From assembly GCA_031308135.1 (NCBI GenBank), contig JAHLJT010004567.1:35564792-35628791 (forward strand): a stretch of 64,000 nucleotides of DNA. Reading direction: 5' to 3'. Under the pieces are notes generated by a model. It saw only the letters and a list, made by a program, of their open reading frames with translations, made no database searches and had not been told where the DNA came from. Positions 1 to 13,534 of this stretch are shown here, one piece after another. A program made the position numbers and the translations under genes. The stretch is from Acheta domesticus (lineage: Eukaryota > Arthropoda > Insecta > Orthoptera > Gryllidae). Each line of letters opens with the position of its first letter. The first letter of the stretch is position 1.

Positions 1-610
1 GACGCCGCCGCCGCCGCCACCGCCTCCGGCTCCGCCGCCGCCGGTGACAGTTGCACATTGCTCACCCGCCTCCCCGCCCTCGCCACAGGCGCCACCATTG
101 CCGCCGCCACCGCCGCCGCCACCGCCGCTGCCGCCGCCGCCGCCGCCACCGCAACCGCCGCCACCGCCGCCACCGCCAGCATGGCCACCGCCCCACCAGC
201 ATCGCCACCGCCACCACCACCGCCGCCGCCCCGGCCCCCGCCCCCGCCCCCGCCCCCCCGTGCCCCCGCCCCCGCTCCCGCCCCTGCCACTGCCCCCGTC
301 CCCGCCAGCGCCTCCGCCACCGCCACCGCCACCACCAACGCCAACACTAACGCCAACGCCGCCATTGCCACCGCCATTGCCACCACCGCTGCCACTGCCA
401 CTGCCGCCACCGCTGCCACCGCCACCACCACCGCCATCGCTGCCGCCGCCACCACCGCCACTGCCGCCACCGCCGCCACCACCGCTGCTGCCACCGCCGC
501 CGCCTTTGCCGCCGCCTTCTCCGCCGCCGCGGCCCCCCCCACCACCGCCGCCACCGCCGCCACCACCGCCGCCAGCGCCACCACCACCACCACCACCACC
601 ACCGCCTGGT
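1..610. repeat. GCC/ACC trinucleotide-rich array
   Basis: Nearly pure C-rich (+ strand) triplet sequence made of GCC, ACC and CCG runs with a few interruptions. Every frame is open over long distances because the triplets lack stop codons, giving poly-Pro, poly-Ala/Thr and poly-Arg/His readings. None has the mixed composition of a protein, so I treat it as simple-sequence DNA. It begins at the window edge and may extend further left. Confidence 0.85.
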
Positions 611-1703
611 CGTTGCGCTGCCCCCGCCACCGCGCGGCGTCTGCTGCCCGTCGCTCAGTCCGCCGGGAGGCGCACGCAGTTTGTCAAGACTCGTCTGTTC
701 GACCAACTCATTATTCCTTGCGCGCATTTAATCTGCAAATTGCGGCGTTCTATTTGCAGCTTGCAAATTGAGTTTTTTTTAGATGAAATGCATTACAACA
801 AGAAGGACAACAAAGTAAAAGTTGATAGAAGAATTAGATTTCAAACATTGAATGTTAGAAAATTGTTATTTGACTTTTGTGAAGATGCTAATGTAAAATA
901 ATGAAGGAAAGTAAAACTATTTGGCAACAAATTTGCCAATGGGTTCATGTAGATTCTGTAGTGTTCAGAAAATTCTTTACACGTTACGCACTACAGTTTA
1001 GATCTCTCAATAATTTTATTGCTTATCTTGTATAAACATTTTGGTTTTTATGCTAATCGTCATTTTTGTTACTTTGGAGGGCATATTTTAAAAAGCATGA
1101 TCTTACAACTAAAGAGTAACCTTCATTTAAAGACCATATATTAATTAATTTTATCAATAGTCATTTTTAACCCACTGTGTTATAAGACCGTTTATGTACT
1201 AAATGTTTACAGAGCTATATCAATAACAAGAGTGATTAGAGCTGTCAATTTGCATCAAAATCTAGAAATGTATAATTGAAATAAAATACTTTTATTATAT
1301 GTTATAAAAAATCAGTGAGTCTAATGTTTCATTATGCTTCCTATTTCACTGGGTCATTGTTATGTGAAAAAAATAAAAATATAAACGTGAAATAGGAAAT
1401 GAATAAAAAAGACGTACTGTCAAGACTGGTTTAAAGGCAAAGTTTCTTGGAGTCACTCAACCCGAAACGTAGCAAAGAAGCATTCTCGTAAAAGGGCTGT
1501 CCCCGTATTAGTGCAGAGAACTTTCTCTTCGGCGCAAGTCTGCTACGATTTCACGTGCGAGCGTCTTCCGAATCACGTGGTCTCTAGGCGCACACGGGGT
1601 ATTCATGCATTGCCTGGTTCACTTCCCCCCTCAACGCTCCGTTTGCCGAATTAGTAGTTTGAAACAGCGTCACTTGACGGAATGAGGAGGAGAGAAGAAG
1701 CGC
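611..1703. other. Unique AT-rich host sequence, no gene seen
   Basis: After the triplet array the sequence becomes ordinary AT-rich DNA with short frames only. A somewhat GC-richer stretch lies at 1490-1690. I see no coding similarity, RNA gene or recognisable repeat here. Confidence 0.5.
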
Positions 1704-2660
1704 GTGAAGGCAGGTGGGACGGAGGTGGGGGAGGAATCGGCGGAGGGCGACGGGGTGGCAAAGGGGAGGGGGCGGGGTAGCAAAAGGGAGGGTGGGGTGG
1801 CAAAGGGGTGGGGGCGGGGTAGCAAAAGGGAGGGTGGGGTGGCAAAGGGGAGGGGGCAGGGTGGCAAAGGGGAGGGGGCGGGGTGGCAAAGGGGAGGGGG
1901 CGGGGTGGCAAAGGGGAGTGGGCGGGATGGCAAAGGAGAGGGTGGGGTGGCAAAGGGGAGGGGCGGGGTAGCAAAGGGGAGGGTGGGGTGGCAAAGGGGA
2001 GGGGGTGGGGTGGCAAAGGGGAGGGGGCGGGGTGGCAAAGAGGAGAGGGTGGGGTGACAAAGGGTGGGGGCGGGATGGCAAGGGGGAGGGGGCGGGGTGG
2101 CAAAGGAGAGGGGGCGGGGTGGAAAAGGGGAGGGGTGGGGTGGCAAAGGAAGGGCGGGGTGACAAAGGGGAGGGGCGAGGTGACAAAGGGGAGGGGGCGG
2201 GGTGGCAAGGGAGAGGGGGGCAAGGGGGCAAAGGGGAGGGGGCAGGTGGGCAGCGGCAAGGCCGGTGGCGGAGCTGGCGACGGGGGTGGCAGCAAGCACG
2301 GCTGTGGGGACAGCGACGGGGGATGGAGGTGGGGTCGGTGGCGAGGGCAGCAGTGGGGGCGGCGGCGAGGGCAACGGTGGGGACTGCGGTGGGGACGGTG
2401 GTGGGGACGGCGGGGGGACCGCGGCGAGGACGGCGGTGGGGACGGCGGCGGGGGGTGCGGCGGTGGCGGTGACGGTGGTGGGAACGGCGAGGATGGCGGC
2501 GAGGACAGCGGTTTCGGCAGGTTCGGCGGCAGGGACAGCGGCAAGGACAGCGACTGTAGCGGGGGGTGGCGGCCGGCGGAGGGTGGCAGGGTGCTGCTGG
2601 GGGCTTGGGCGGGGAGGGGCATGAGCGGGGGCGTGGCTGCCAGGTCGAGTGGCGCCAAAG
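1704..2660. repeat. G-rich minisatellite: GTGGCAAAGGGGAGGG units, then GGYGAC-type triplets
   Basis: From about 1755 to 2235 the + strand repeats a unit of roughly 20-22 bases built on GTGGCAAAGGGGAGGG, with GGGCGG or TGGG spacers of variable length. From about 2236 to 2650 it changes to degenerate GGC/GGT/GAC triplets. Long Gly-rich, Pro-rich and Arg-rich open frames on both strands are by-products of the repeat. The G-runs make G-quadruplex formation plausible. Confidence 0.85.
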
Positions 2661-4125
2661 GTTGAGGTGAGCGCAGTCGGAGGGAACGTATCGTGAAAGT
2701 AAAGTCCGCGCCCGCACCTCCGCCCCCCCCGCACCGCAGCGCGCAGGCCGCAACTTGGAACGACCTCGTTCCGTACACGAAAAAGTTCGCCTACAAGTCC
2801 GACAGAATACCGATGGAAGTATTGATCTGCTCAAGAGGAAGCGCCGGACCAAAGGATCTGGATGCACGGGACAGGGCGGGGCGGGCGGGGTGGGGCGGAG
2901 GTGGTGTGGGGATGGGATAGGGGAACAAGAGGAATCTCGGCGTGGGTGAGAATACTAGCACGTTTGCTCTATCGCTTCTGAAGGCGGTAGTAATAGCTTG
3001 GTATCGGCGAACATCACCTCTCACAATTGAACATTTTATTTTTGCAAGAGGACAAGAGTTCATGTAGAGAGAATATACCGTGATAAACCTGTAATAGTAC
3101 TGCGTTTTAGTATTCAGCTGGCAAGGTTTTTGCAGTAGTGACAAACAATAGTTTCTGGTCGAAGTTCTCTATTTCCAATATGTGCTGTAGAATTCCTGTA
3201 AATAAATAGCACTGCATTTCAATGAGCAAATTTTAAACAAAACAGGATGTGGTTGAACAAATGTCTACTTGTATTACCAGCATATAATTAATTGTATATT
3301 TTCATATCTGTCAAAGCAGACAAAGAAAATCAGCAGATAAAAATGTTAATTAGTGTAGAGAATTGCATTTAAAGTAGTGAATGATGCATAAACTTTGGAG
3401 TGTGACCTCTATATGAAGTAACTATGCAAATCATGAGGGACTAGCACAATACAGAGCGTAAGTTTTTTCGTTCTGCCTGTTGCGTTTTTATTTTTTCTGT
3501 TCTCACCCATTCTCATACTTGCGCTTTTTTAAAATATATTTTCACTTTTTTTCAATTTTTCCCTTGTCCCTCTCGTTTTCCTGATTGGCCTCTTGAACAG
3601 ACTCTATATTAATACTACTTCGATGTTTATTGGACACTGACTGAAAATTCAAGTAACCTTCAATTATGCTGCCAACTTCTATTTAGATTATTATTTAATA
3701 ATTGAATGTAAAACGTAAATAATAAAAGAAGCATTAAGTCACCGTATAATTAATGACTGGTGAAACGAGAAAAGAGAACTGATGAATATGAAAATTGTAA
3801 GATTATCATGCGAAATGAATCCGCAATTTCTACCGCTATCTGATTTGTGCTCTAACATGTCAAAGATTAATTTCAAAACACTGTTCTTAGTAAATTTTAA
3901 TACTAAAGAATGATTAAAATGAAATAAAATACGTCACTTAACGCATGCATGATGACTCCCATTTTTAGAAAAAAAAATTGTTATTTTCAAACATCTCCTT
4001 TTCAATATTAACAGGAGATTATTATCACAATAAATGAGAAACTGTTTTAGCAAGAACATGTGTATTTTGCATGCAACAGTATACGCTCGTGTTCTGCTCC
4101 TCGCTGTCATGTTCTACAACCTCAC
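2661..4125. other. Unique host sequence, no gene seen
   Basis: It opens with about 250 bases of GC-richer sequence (2690-2930) and then becomes AT-rich with only short open frames. No repeat family from the rest of the window is recognisable and no RNA gene is seen. Confidence 0.5.
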
Positions 4126-4139
4126 GTCCCTCTCCCTCC

Positions 4140-4925
4140 CCCGCGCACGTAGCATCTCACGGGCTGGCGCCCGCCCGCCCACCCGCCTGCTCGTTCGCCC
4201 GCCCTCTCGCCCGCCTGCTCGTTCGCCCGCCCTTTCGCCCGCCCTGCTCGTTCGCCCGCCCTCTCGCCCGCCTGCTCGTTCGCCCGCCCTCTTGCCCGAC
4301 AGCCCGCCCGCCCTCTCGCCCGACAGCCCGCCCGCCCTCTCGCCCGCCTTCTCGCCCTACCCGCCCCGCTCGCCCAACCGCCCGCTCGCCCGCCCGCCCG
4401 CCCGCCCGCCCGCTCGTCCGCCCGCCCGCCCTCTCGCCCGCTCGCCCTCCCGCCCGCCCTCTCGCCCGCCCTCTCGCCCGCCCTCTCGCCCGCCCTCTCG
4501 CCCGCCCTCCTTCTCGCCCGCCCGCCTTCTCGCCCGCCCGCCCGCCGCCCGCCCGCCCCGCCCTCTCGCCCGCCCGCCCTCTCGCTCGCCCTCTCGCCCG
4601 CCCTCTCGCCCGCCCTCTCGCCCGCCCGTCTTCTCGCCCGCCCTCCTTCTCGCCCGCCCTCCTTCTCGCCCGCCCGCCTTCTCGCCCCGCCCGCCCGCCC
4701 GCCCGCCCTCTCGCCCGCCCTCTCGCCCGCCCTCTCGCCCGCCCTCTCGCCCGCCCTCTCGCCCGCCCTCTCGCCCGCCCGTCTTCTCGCCCGCCCTCCT
4801 TCTCGCCCCCCCCTTCTTCTCGCCCGCCCGCCTTCTCGCCCGCCCGCCCACCCGCCCGCTCGCCCGTTCGCCGGCGCGCCCGCCCACTCGCCCGCGTGCC
4901 CGCCCGCACGCACGCACGCCGGCAC
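4140..4925. repeat. 12-bp minisatellite, consensus CCCTCTCGCCCG
   Basis: Tandem CCCTCTCGCCCG units occupy most of this interval, interrupted by CTTCTCGCCCGC variants and by runs of GCCCGC. Because 12 is divisible by 3, all frames stay open and give Arg-Pro-Pro-Ser repeats on + and Gly-Gly-Arg-Glu repeats on -. The distal edge, from 4898, is the first position shared with the sequence after the N gap at 26401. That suggests the assembly of the second copy broke inside this array. Confidence 0.85.
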
Positions 4926-7464
4926 GTCCGCCGTCAGCTCCGCTTAAAGCGAACGTCGGCGCCCGCGCTTCGAACAGATGTAGCCATCTCATGTTAACCC
5001 CGGAGGCATGAAGGAGGAGGAGGAGGAGGAAGAGGCAGTGGCGACAATGGGCAGCAGGCAGGGCGGTGGCAGCGGAAGCGCCAGAGGGGACAGCGGCGGG
5101 CGCCGGACGGGTGAGAAATCGGATTGGAACGAGATGAGACAGCGATCCAACAGCGGAGGCGGGGAGAAAGAGATCTTCGGCGGGGCAGCGGGCAGCCGTG
5201 CGGGCGCGATGACACACCTGGAAGCGACGCGAGCGGGGTGCCGTATTGGGCCAAAACATGCCTCAGCTCCCGGCCAGAATAAGCATTTAGCGGAATGCAA
5301 ATATATAAACTATAGTATTGTAATGTTTTCATAAGTACTTCTAATTTCTAGATTTCACCCTGATCACTACTGGCTTAATCTACAAGTATTCTTTTATCGA
5401 GTTAACATAAAATATATCAATTAATTTTAGTGTTCTATTTTTTTGTCTTAAGTACCAGAGATTTAATATTCTTAATGTCTGGAATATAATATGTCAAAAA
5501 CAATAAATTACGAAGCAAAAGGTACATGTAACTAATTCATTGATACCATTGTTAACAGTTGGATGAGAAAATGTGAATATTACGATGCGTACTTAAAAAG
5601 TCATGTCAAAAAGATACAAAACTAGCGTTCACTCAACGTGTGGAGTTCGCTGTCTGCTGGATGGAATTTTGCAGAGAACGAGTGTATCACCCTCAGTGAA
5701 AATGGAACGAGGCTTCCCATTCTACCTTCTTTAACTCTCCTAAGCAACAAGCAAAAAACAAAAAGAGTGTCGGACTAGTTTGTTCTTTACTAGGAAGAAT
5801 ATTGTATTTCCATGTCGATAGATCACAGCCTGATGTTGCGTTATTTTTCTCATTCCACAGCGTCTAACGTGAACTATGAAAATTTCTGTCAAGATTGTGC
5901 ACCATCCATTTACCTCATCAACGTTGCCATTGGGCGGAATTTTTTATCTTTGCGGTGAATTTTCCTTGTGGCAAATCTGTCATAAGCTTGGTCACGGGTA
6001 CCAGTCAAGCGAAAAACACAACCGCAAAAATAGGCACGGATTCCACGCGCCGAGGAAACAGGTAGAGCGGCCGTATGTACCTCAGGTGGCCCAGAACACT
6101 CACGCCTTGTTCTATCAGAGGGATTACTCCCCGAGTGTGCATTTAAGCAACAGCCTTATCCACGGCACCCGCTCGCGCACATGTACACCGACAGGCTTGG
6201 TATGTGGATCCCGCAAGAACGCCGTTTATTCTCACGGTAACTTTCCCATTCAATGCCAAGGTTGGGCCGCTCTGCCAGCTCAGAACTACCGCCCTTGCCA
6301 AGCCGGTGCCGGACTCGAATCAATGTGCCAGCGGACAATGCGCGGTACTAGTCCCTTCTCTATGCCCCAGTGTACCGAGCCGCTGCCACGACGAACCCAA
6401 GACCCCAACAGGGGGCCACCAGAAAGAAGATACGAGCGATTTGGGAGTCCCCTTCCCGTATCCTAAATGCACCCTTAGTATCGACGTGGATACCGCCAGA
6501 ACCTAGGCAACATGGCAGGTGCTTCATGGTACCCGTCTGGCTTTCATATGTGGGGATCCGGTTCATTCCGTTCTTCGTCCAAACCCGCTCAAAAAGTCGA
6601 CGCGCCAGGAGCCCAGCTGGGTAGTTAAAGGGTAAACTCTAGCAACACGGAGTTAGAATCAAGTACTCACTGCCTCCACCTTAAAGCTAACGACGTGAGT
6701 GCCACCCGTGAAAGTTTATTAGTCCGCGACCATTTACAAGATTCCGCCAGAAACGAAACCCGCCTCCGCGGTCATGACTTCCCCCTTCTGGGAGGTAGGG
6801 CGGCATTGCGGGCGGTGTAGGGCAGGTCGGAGACTGTTGGTGGGGGGGGCAGATGGGCGAGGGCCCCTGCAATTAAGCGTGAGTGCAGGGCGGAAGCGCC
6901 GAGGGCGCAGCCGGAAAAAGAGCGGTCGAGAGCCATGGGCGCGGCGGAGTGCACGCGCGGCAGACAGGACAGCAGTATGTTGGGTCAGGTAAATAGGTGA
7001 GGGATGGGACGAAGAGTTGCTGTGAGGATAGATGCGGGACGGATCAGGGGGAGCGGGACGTATTATGGTGTGGTTCGTAGTAAAAAGGAGTACAGAAACA
7101 AGGGAGTATTTCGGGAACAGCAGAGTAGGCGTGGAGGAACAGGTTAGAACAGGCTGGGGAAAGATTCAGCGCCGGAACAAAACAGGTTGGAACAGGTTGG
7201 GCAGGTTTAGTGTGGTCAGAGACAGAGAGAATCGAAGTAAAGCAGTTCAGGACGAGGACTCATAAGACGTATGAATTGAGTTGAATTGGGAAGACGGAAG
7301 AACTGGCACGATTATGGAGAGCAGCACGAGGTAGATCGGCATGCCGCCTAGTTTGGAAGAAAGAATAGTCGGGAATGCTTAACTAGGATTTTTTTGGAGA
7401 GGAATAGCTGGGAGGAGTACAGCAACACTAAGTTCACATAAAGCGAAGATCGAAATACACTCGT

Positions 7465-7910
7465 AGAATGGAACGTCACGGCAGAGTGCAGCAGGACGAG
7501 ATGCGCAGGAGTGGAAAGATGCATGGCGGAGTGTAGCAGGATGAAACGAACAGAAAAGGCTAGGTGAATGGGGGAAAGTAGTAAGACGTACCGAACAGGA
7601 ACAGCAATATTTATGGCGACGTGTAGGAGAATGGGGAAAACAGGAACAGCACGTTACAAGGGAAAGAGGAGCAAGGCGAAGCGAGCAGGAAATATAAGAC
7701 CCATGGCTATCAGCAAACAGGAACGGCAAGGTGCATGGGGAGTGTAGTAAGACGGAGCGATCAGAAACGGAAGATACATGGAGAAGTGTAGCAGAACGGA
7801 GAGGACAGGAACGGCCGATGCAAGGGGAAGTGTAACAGAAACCTAGCAAACAGGAACGGCAACATGCATAGGGAAGTCAGCAAGACTGGGCGAGCAGGCA
7901 CGGTCAAGTT
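7465..7910. repeat. Degenerate ~45-bp tandem repeat
   Basis: About ten diverged units are visible. Each carries a GTGTAG-like core followed by a purine-rich stretch ending near AACAGGAACGGC. The core recurs near 7486, 7531, 7578, 7621, 7664, 7742, 7787, 7830 and 7875, so spacing is mostly 43-47 bases. The same array is at about 29285-29700 in the second copy. No protein reading is consistent between copies. Confidence 0.7.
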
Positions 7911-8109
7911 GCGCGGCGAATCCCAATAGGAGCGCGTGAAAGCGAGTCGCCAGTGGCCACACGGGCGCCGATGTGGGGGCGGCTCTTTCATTAGCGGCGC
8001 GCCGCCGCTCCGCGCGGATCGTTGTCGCCGGCGGCCGTCGCACCGCATCACCCGGTGACGTCGCAAATCGAGGCGACAGCGACGGAGCCCCTGCGCGCTC
8101 TAATCCTCT

Positions 8110-8795
8110 CTGTCAGCCACCCGCCCCCTTCGCTTCCGCCCCTCCCTCGCCCACGCCGTTGCGCGCGCCACCTCCCTCGCCCTCGACACCGCCCTCGACA
8201 CCTTCTTCGCCCCCGCCCTCGCCCGCACACTCACTCCCGCCTCCGCCCCCGCCCCCACCCTCGCCTTCGCCCCCGCCCACCCCCGGACCTCGCCCCGCCC
8301 CCACACTCGCCCTCGCCCACAACTGTCCTCACCCACAACCGTCCTCGCCCCCGCCCACTACACGTCGCCCCCACCACCCGTCCTCGCCCCCGCCCTCGCC
8401 CCAGCCCTTGCCCCTCACCCTCACTCTTGCCTCCACCCCCACCCCCGCCACCGCCCTCGCCACCGCCACCGCCCTCGCCCCCGCCACCGCCCTCGCCGCG
8501 CCCTCGCCCCTGCTCCCGCCCCCGCCCTCGCCCATCCCCCCACCCTCGCCCCTGCCCCCGCCTCACCCTTGCCCTCGCCCTCGCCCTTGCCCCCGCCCTC
8601 GCCCCCGCCCTCGCCCCCGCCCCCGCCCTCGCCCCCGCCCTCGCCCCCGCCCTCGCCCCCGCCCTCGCCCCCGCCCTCGCCCCCACCCTCGCCCCGCTCT
8701 CGCCCCCGCCCTTGCCCCCGCCCTCGCCATCGCCCTCGCGACCGCCCTCGCCCTCGTCCCCGCTCCACCCTCTCCCTAGTCCCTGCTTCTCGCGT
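8110..8795. repeat. C-rich minisatellite, 12-bp core CCCTCGCCCCCG (copy 1)
   Basis: Best ordered at 8560-8700, where CCCTCGCCCCCG repeats in direct tandem. The flanks are degenerate CTCGCC/CCACCG triplets. Long Pro-Ser-Arg frames on + and Gly-Glu-Arg frames on - are repeat artefacts. The equivalent in the second copy is 29930-30555 and is shorter. Confidence 0.85.
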
Positions 8796-11700
8796 TGTTG
8801 CGATCTGTCCACACCCGCGGCGGTAGTTACGGTAGGATGTTCCGCGTGGAGGCTGCGGATCTTCCGACGACCTCGATTTAAAAGGGCGCTCACTGTAAAT
8901 TCTTAATTGATTTTAAAACAGAACGAAGTACAAACGTATCAAGTGAAACTCTTATTTAAAACTAGCTCTTGAGAAATTCTCTTTTAGAAAGAATACATGA
9001 TAAAAATAAACAGCTTCAGCTGTAAAGAAAATGGATATTAGAAAGAATGAAGAATAAAACATCGCAACGTGAAACTCTTATTTAAACCAGCTATTAAAAA
9101 ACTTTTAAAAAGAATACATGATAATAATATTAAAACAGCTGCGGTAACAAAAATGGGTATAACAAAAATGAGTATTTGAAAGTTGTCCTGATAGATCATG
9201 TACACCGAAATGTAATTAATAAATGAAATATAAATAACGAAAAGTGTTGTTAACAATTTCAATAATTATAAATTGGATGTAGATCACTGCGGATATTAGA
9301 ATAAATTGCTTTCACTCGTACAGCTTGTGAGCACATCTTTCTAGTGAATACAAAAATGTCACTTTCCTCCGTATCGACGTATTATCTTTATCAGCGGCAG
9401 TTTAACGATGGGGTTTATTCCAACCAAAAATGCCTATATAACTGCAATAAATCACATAATGTATTACCAGAATCGTTTGACGAATTGAAAGTAAGAAAAT
9501 GCATACATCGACCGGCGGGTCGTTGGGTCTATGACCAATCAGAGACCACCGGTACGCGTCACCACGCTCTGTGGTGGTTCCCTGCCTGGGCGGGAGTCAG
9601 CAGTCCGTCGGATGCAGCCAGAGCGAGCGGACGTGTCAGGAAGTCGCTCTTGTTTTGTTTTGTTTTGCTTGAAAAGTTACATTTGTGACTACGAAGAAGA
9701 ATTTGTGATTCGATCATTCGTACTCATTTATAGCATATCGATTACTGACACGAATAGAAGTAATATTGAAGAAGTAAGAAGGTTTACAAAGAAGGTTTGG
9801 AAAGTAGATATAACGATCTGGAAACTAAATGGTAAAATGTAGAAACGTCCAAAAAAAACAGTATTCACTCTTTGTCAGTATTTTTACCTATTTTGTTTGT
9901 TACAAAGTATCATGTACAAAATATCATGTATCTAATTAGTTACTTATTTTGGTGATGGAGAGATGTAAAAATTAACTAAAAAGTTCAAAAAATCTTCTTT
10001 TTTGATTTTCAAAATAGTCAATCAAATCCATAACCTAATAGAAAATTGCTGACAGACTTATAAAGTTTTTTAAAATATAACAAAATATATTTTTTACAAG
10101 TAACGTTAATAGTACATATACGCATAGTGACATGTAAAAGAATTCTATAAAGAAAATGTTAAGAACTTCAAAAGGTAACTGTAGTAGATCCTGTAGTTGA
10201 ATGACATGGGTCGGACTAATGTTCGGAGCGAAGATAAAGACGAAGGAGATTCAGGAACGGCCGCGATCTCGTAACAACAGATGAGAGTTGAGTATCAAGA
10301 TGATCCGCAGACTAAACACAACCACCTGCGTAATGTAAACTGGAATACCTCTGCCACACACGCTGATCGCAAAAACAAATAACCCCCCAGCGGAGAGGCC
10401 AGAGACAGGAACAGCGCGGAGCCGTGAACGCGCGGAGAGACAGATGAGAACGCGGCCGCAAAGCGACATCGCGTGGCGGCGCTTCTTGCAGCAATACCGT
10501 AGAGTCCCTAGACACTCGTACAAAGAGTAGCGCATTGTACAAAGAGTAGTTTCATTGTTCCACCGATCTCGCCATTTTATATACAGTCGTCACGAGAATT
10601 GGAACTGTGTGATATTCTGTGTGTTAAGAACCATCATTCCATCCCAAACCAATATTAAAATCTCTATAACGTCACGAATTGTTATAATTTTTCTCCAGCT
10701 CCTGATTTGCTGCTTGATGGGGCTATCGGGTGAGAGGATGTTAAATGGCGACGGTTGCGCTACTCTCTGTATCTAGGGACTCTATGATCTTGCTAACCCC
10801 AGAGGTCCAGCCTCCCCTGCGCCCCTATGGTATTTATTGAGATAAACGGGGCGATATTATGAAGAGTATTTGAAACAATATTTTTATATTTTACATACGA
10901 AGGTTTGAGCTAAAATAGTAGAGATTTTATAAACAAATTTGAGAAAGAAAAACTGAAATGCTCTGCATTTGCTGTGACAAAATTCAATTTTATTAATATT
11001 TCGTAAAAGAATGTAATTTGAAAGCAATTTTTAAGGTATTGTATAATAAAAATATTTATTTTTTAATGTCGATTTTGATGGGGTTGGTAAAAATGGAGAA
11101 TTTCATATTTCAAAAACTGCAGTCATAAATTGTTATCATAGCCTGAGTCACAAACGAAAGTTCACACTATCTTTTAATTTCAATGAAAGTTTATTGAAAA
11201 CATGTTAAAAAACAAACGCCAAGAAATTACAGAATATTGTAATTGCTTTTAATGAGGAACTTTTTTATCTTTTTGCGAACAGATTTCTAATCATTAATGA
11301 ATGACACGCGGAGAGAGGCTTAAGTGTACCCTTTGTGACTGTAATGATTTGTAAGTAAATAAGAAAAATATATGCTGGCCCTCCTTCGATAAAATTGAAC
11401 GCAAAAATCAAACAAGACTGTTCCTGTTCGTATTTCACATCATCAATACATAAAATAAAAATGTATTACAACAAAATATGAGTATCAACTGACGACTTGA
11501 TTCACGACCCAATTCACAATCCATAATTTTATAGTACGTACCTCCCATTTCACGTATTTAACGTACCTCCCTTGTCAATCTTCTAATGGGTGTTATTATA
11601 AGTAGTTACTGGCGTAGAAAGTGTCTTGTAACACACCTGAAACCAAAAGAAATATTTGATTATACATTTTATCACAAATATTGGGCATTGTAAATAACAA

Positions 11701-12299
11701 ATTATAAAAAAACTAATTATTTTATGCATACAAAATGATATAGAACATAGAATACACAAGCATCAGATATTATAGTGGAATCATCCCTAGTATAAAGACA
11801 ACCCTTCTGGCGTCAGGGAAGATATATGAAAACAGAAAAGAATGAAACAACAAAGTTGCGATAAAGGTTTCAGAATAATTTCAAAACAACTGTTTTCTAC
11901 AGTTTCGAAATAATGACTGATATTTAATATAGGACAAAATATACGGCCAAGCTCTAAACACATCTCCAATATCGTAATGGGGTCAACAAGCATGAGAGAA
12001 CGAGAGAGAAGCTTCGCTGCAAACACATACACACCGCGCAAACACAACGGAGTGTCACAGCGTGGACGCAGGGGCAACCGTTTGGTCCATTGCTCCCTCG
12101 GCTCGATAGTGCAGCCATGCACCCCTGACCCCTGCCTGAGCGCCCCGCGCCCGCGCTTCGCGCCCACCCCAGCACCCAATCTGGTGCCCGCTCCTACCAA
12201 CCGAGTACACCTCCCTATTCGAGTACTCTACCTCTCGATTCCTGCGTATTCAGCGATGCGCTCACCTGCCAGCCTCTCCGCTCCCCTCCTCGTCCCCCT

Positions 12300-13060
12300 G
12301 CCTTCCTCCAGTTGCCCGCGCACCCACCCGCTTGCCTTTCCACCCACCCAACCGCCCAGTTGCCAGATCTCCCCTCTCACCCCGCCGGCCTCTCGCCACA
12401 CCGTCCTCTCGCCCAACCGCCCTCTCGCCCGACCTCCCTCTTACCCGGCCTCCCTCTCGCCCGACCTCCCTCTCGCCCGACCTCCCTCTCGCCCGACCTC
12501 CCTCTCGCCCGACCTCCCTCTCGCCCGACCTCCCTCTCGCCCGACCCTCCCTCTCGCCCCGACCTCCCTCTCGCCCGAACTCCCTCTCGCCCGAACTCCT
12601 CTCGCCCGAACTCCCTCTCGCCCGAACTCCCTCTCGCCCGAACTCCCTCTCGCCCGAACTCCCTCTCGCCCGAACTCCTCTCGCCCGAACTCCCTCTCGC
12701 CCGAACTCCCTCTCGCCCGAACTCCCTCTCGCCCGAACTCCCTCTCGCCCGAACTCCCTCTCGCCCGAACTCCCTCTCGCCCGAACTCCCTCTCGCCCGA
12801 ACTCCCTCTCGCCCGACCTCCCTCTCGCCCGACCTCATTCTCGCCCGACCTCCCTCTCGCCCGACCTCCCTCTCGCCCGACCTCCCTCTCGCCCGTCCTC
12901 CCTCTCGCCCGACCGCTCTCTCGCCCAACCGCCCTCTCGCCCAACAACCCTCTAGACCAACCGCCCTCTCGACCAACCGCCCTCTAGACCAACCACCCTC
13001 TCGACCAACCGCCATCTCGCCCAACCGCCTTTTCGCCCAACCGCCATCTCGACCAACCGC
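12300..13060. repeat. 16-bp minisatellite CTCGCCCGACCTCCCT (copy 1)
   Basis: Tandem 16-bp units run from about 12415 to 12950 and decay at the right edge into CTCGACCAACCGCC-type units. A central block (about 12560-12800) is dominated by the variant CCCGAAC, which is absent from the array in the second copy (34100-34700). That block accounts for most of the length difference. Arg-Pro-Pro-Ser frames reflect the repeat. Confidence 0.85.
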
Positions 13061-13534
13061 CTTTCACCGGTCCGCTCTGCCTCCTACTCCCCCTATCACC
13101 CATCCTACCTTCCCGGTCGCTTGTCCAATTCCCCGCCCTCCCAACCGCTCTCTTGTCTGTCAGCCGCACCAACCAACTCATTCACACTCATCCACCTCCG
13201 AGCTTGCCTCCGCGCCCGTCCCGGAACCCACCTCCCTCCTACCCCGCGCCCGGACATCGCCGCAGCTGACGTCGCGTTGTGCAAATGTATTCCGCGGGGA
13301 AATCACAGTTGCACGAGGCTTCCCCGCGCGGTAAACACCCAGCCAATCGACCGCTGTTTATTTTCAATGATGTGTTGCCCCCGCCGAGATCTGAAGCGCG
13401 GCCTCTTCGTGTCCCCGACCCGCCCTGCGCCATCCATTTCCCCGCGCGACCGTCTGCAATATCCGCTTTGTCTCGCGCGTCGCGCCGCGCCGCTTCGCGT
13501 CGCACCGAGAGAGGCGTGGCCGCCATCGCTCGAG

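Noticed and set aside
44..901. Long Pro/Ala/Arg-rich open frames over the GC-rich arrays (also at 1584-2867, 4034-5300, 7973-8906, 11977-13334, 29679-30722, 33834-34972, 50595-51670, 58073-58791)
   Set aside because: They follow the repeat unit in several frames and both strands at once, have homopolymeric composition, and change frame between the two host copies. They are repeat artefacts, not genes.
5876..6624. Overlapping frames in the GC-moderate stretch 5876-6624
   Set aside because: The equivalent stretch at 27346-28316 has many frame-changing indels and a tandem duplication; no recognisable protein.
12415..12950. CRISPR-like regular array
   Set aside because: The 16-bp units abut directly with no unique spacers, and the setting is eukaryotic. 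It is a minisatellite.
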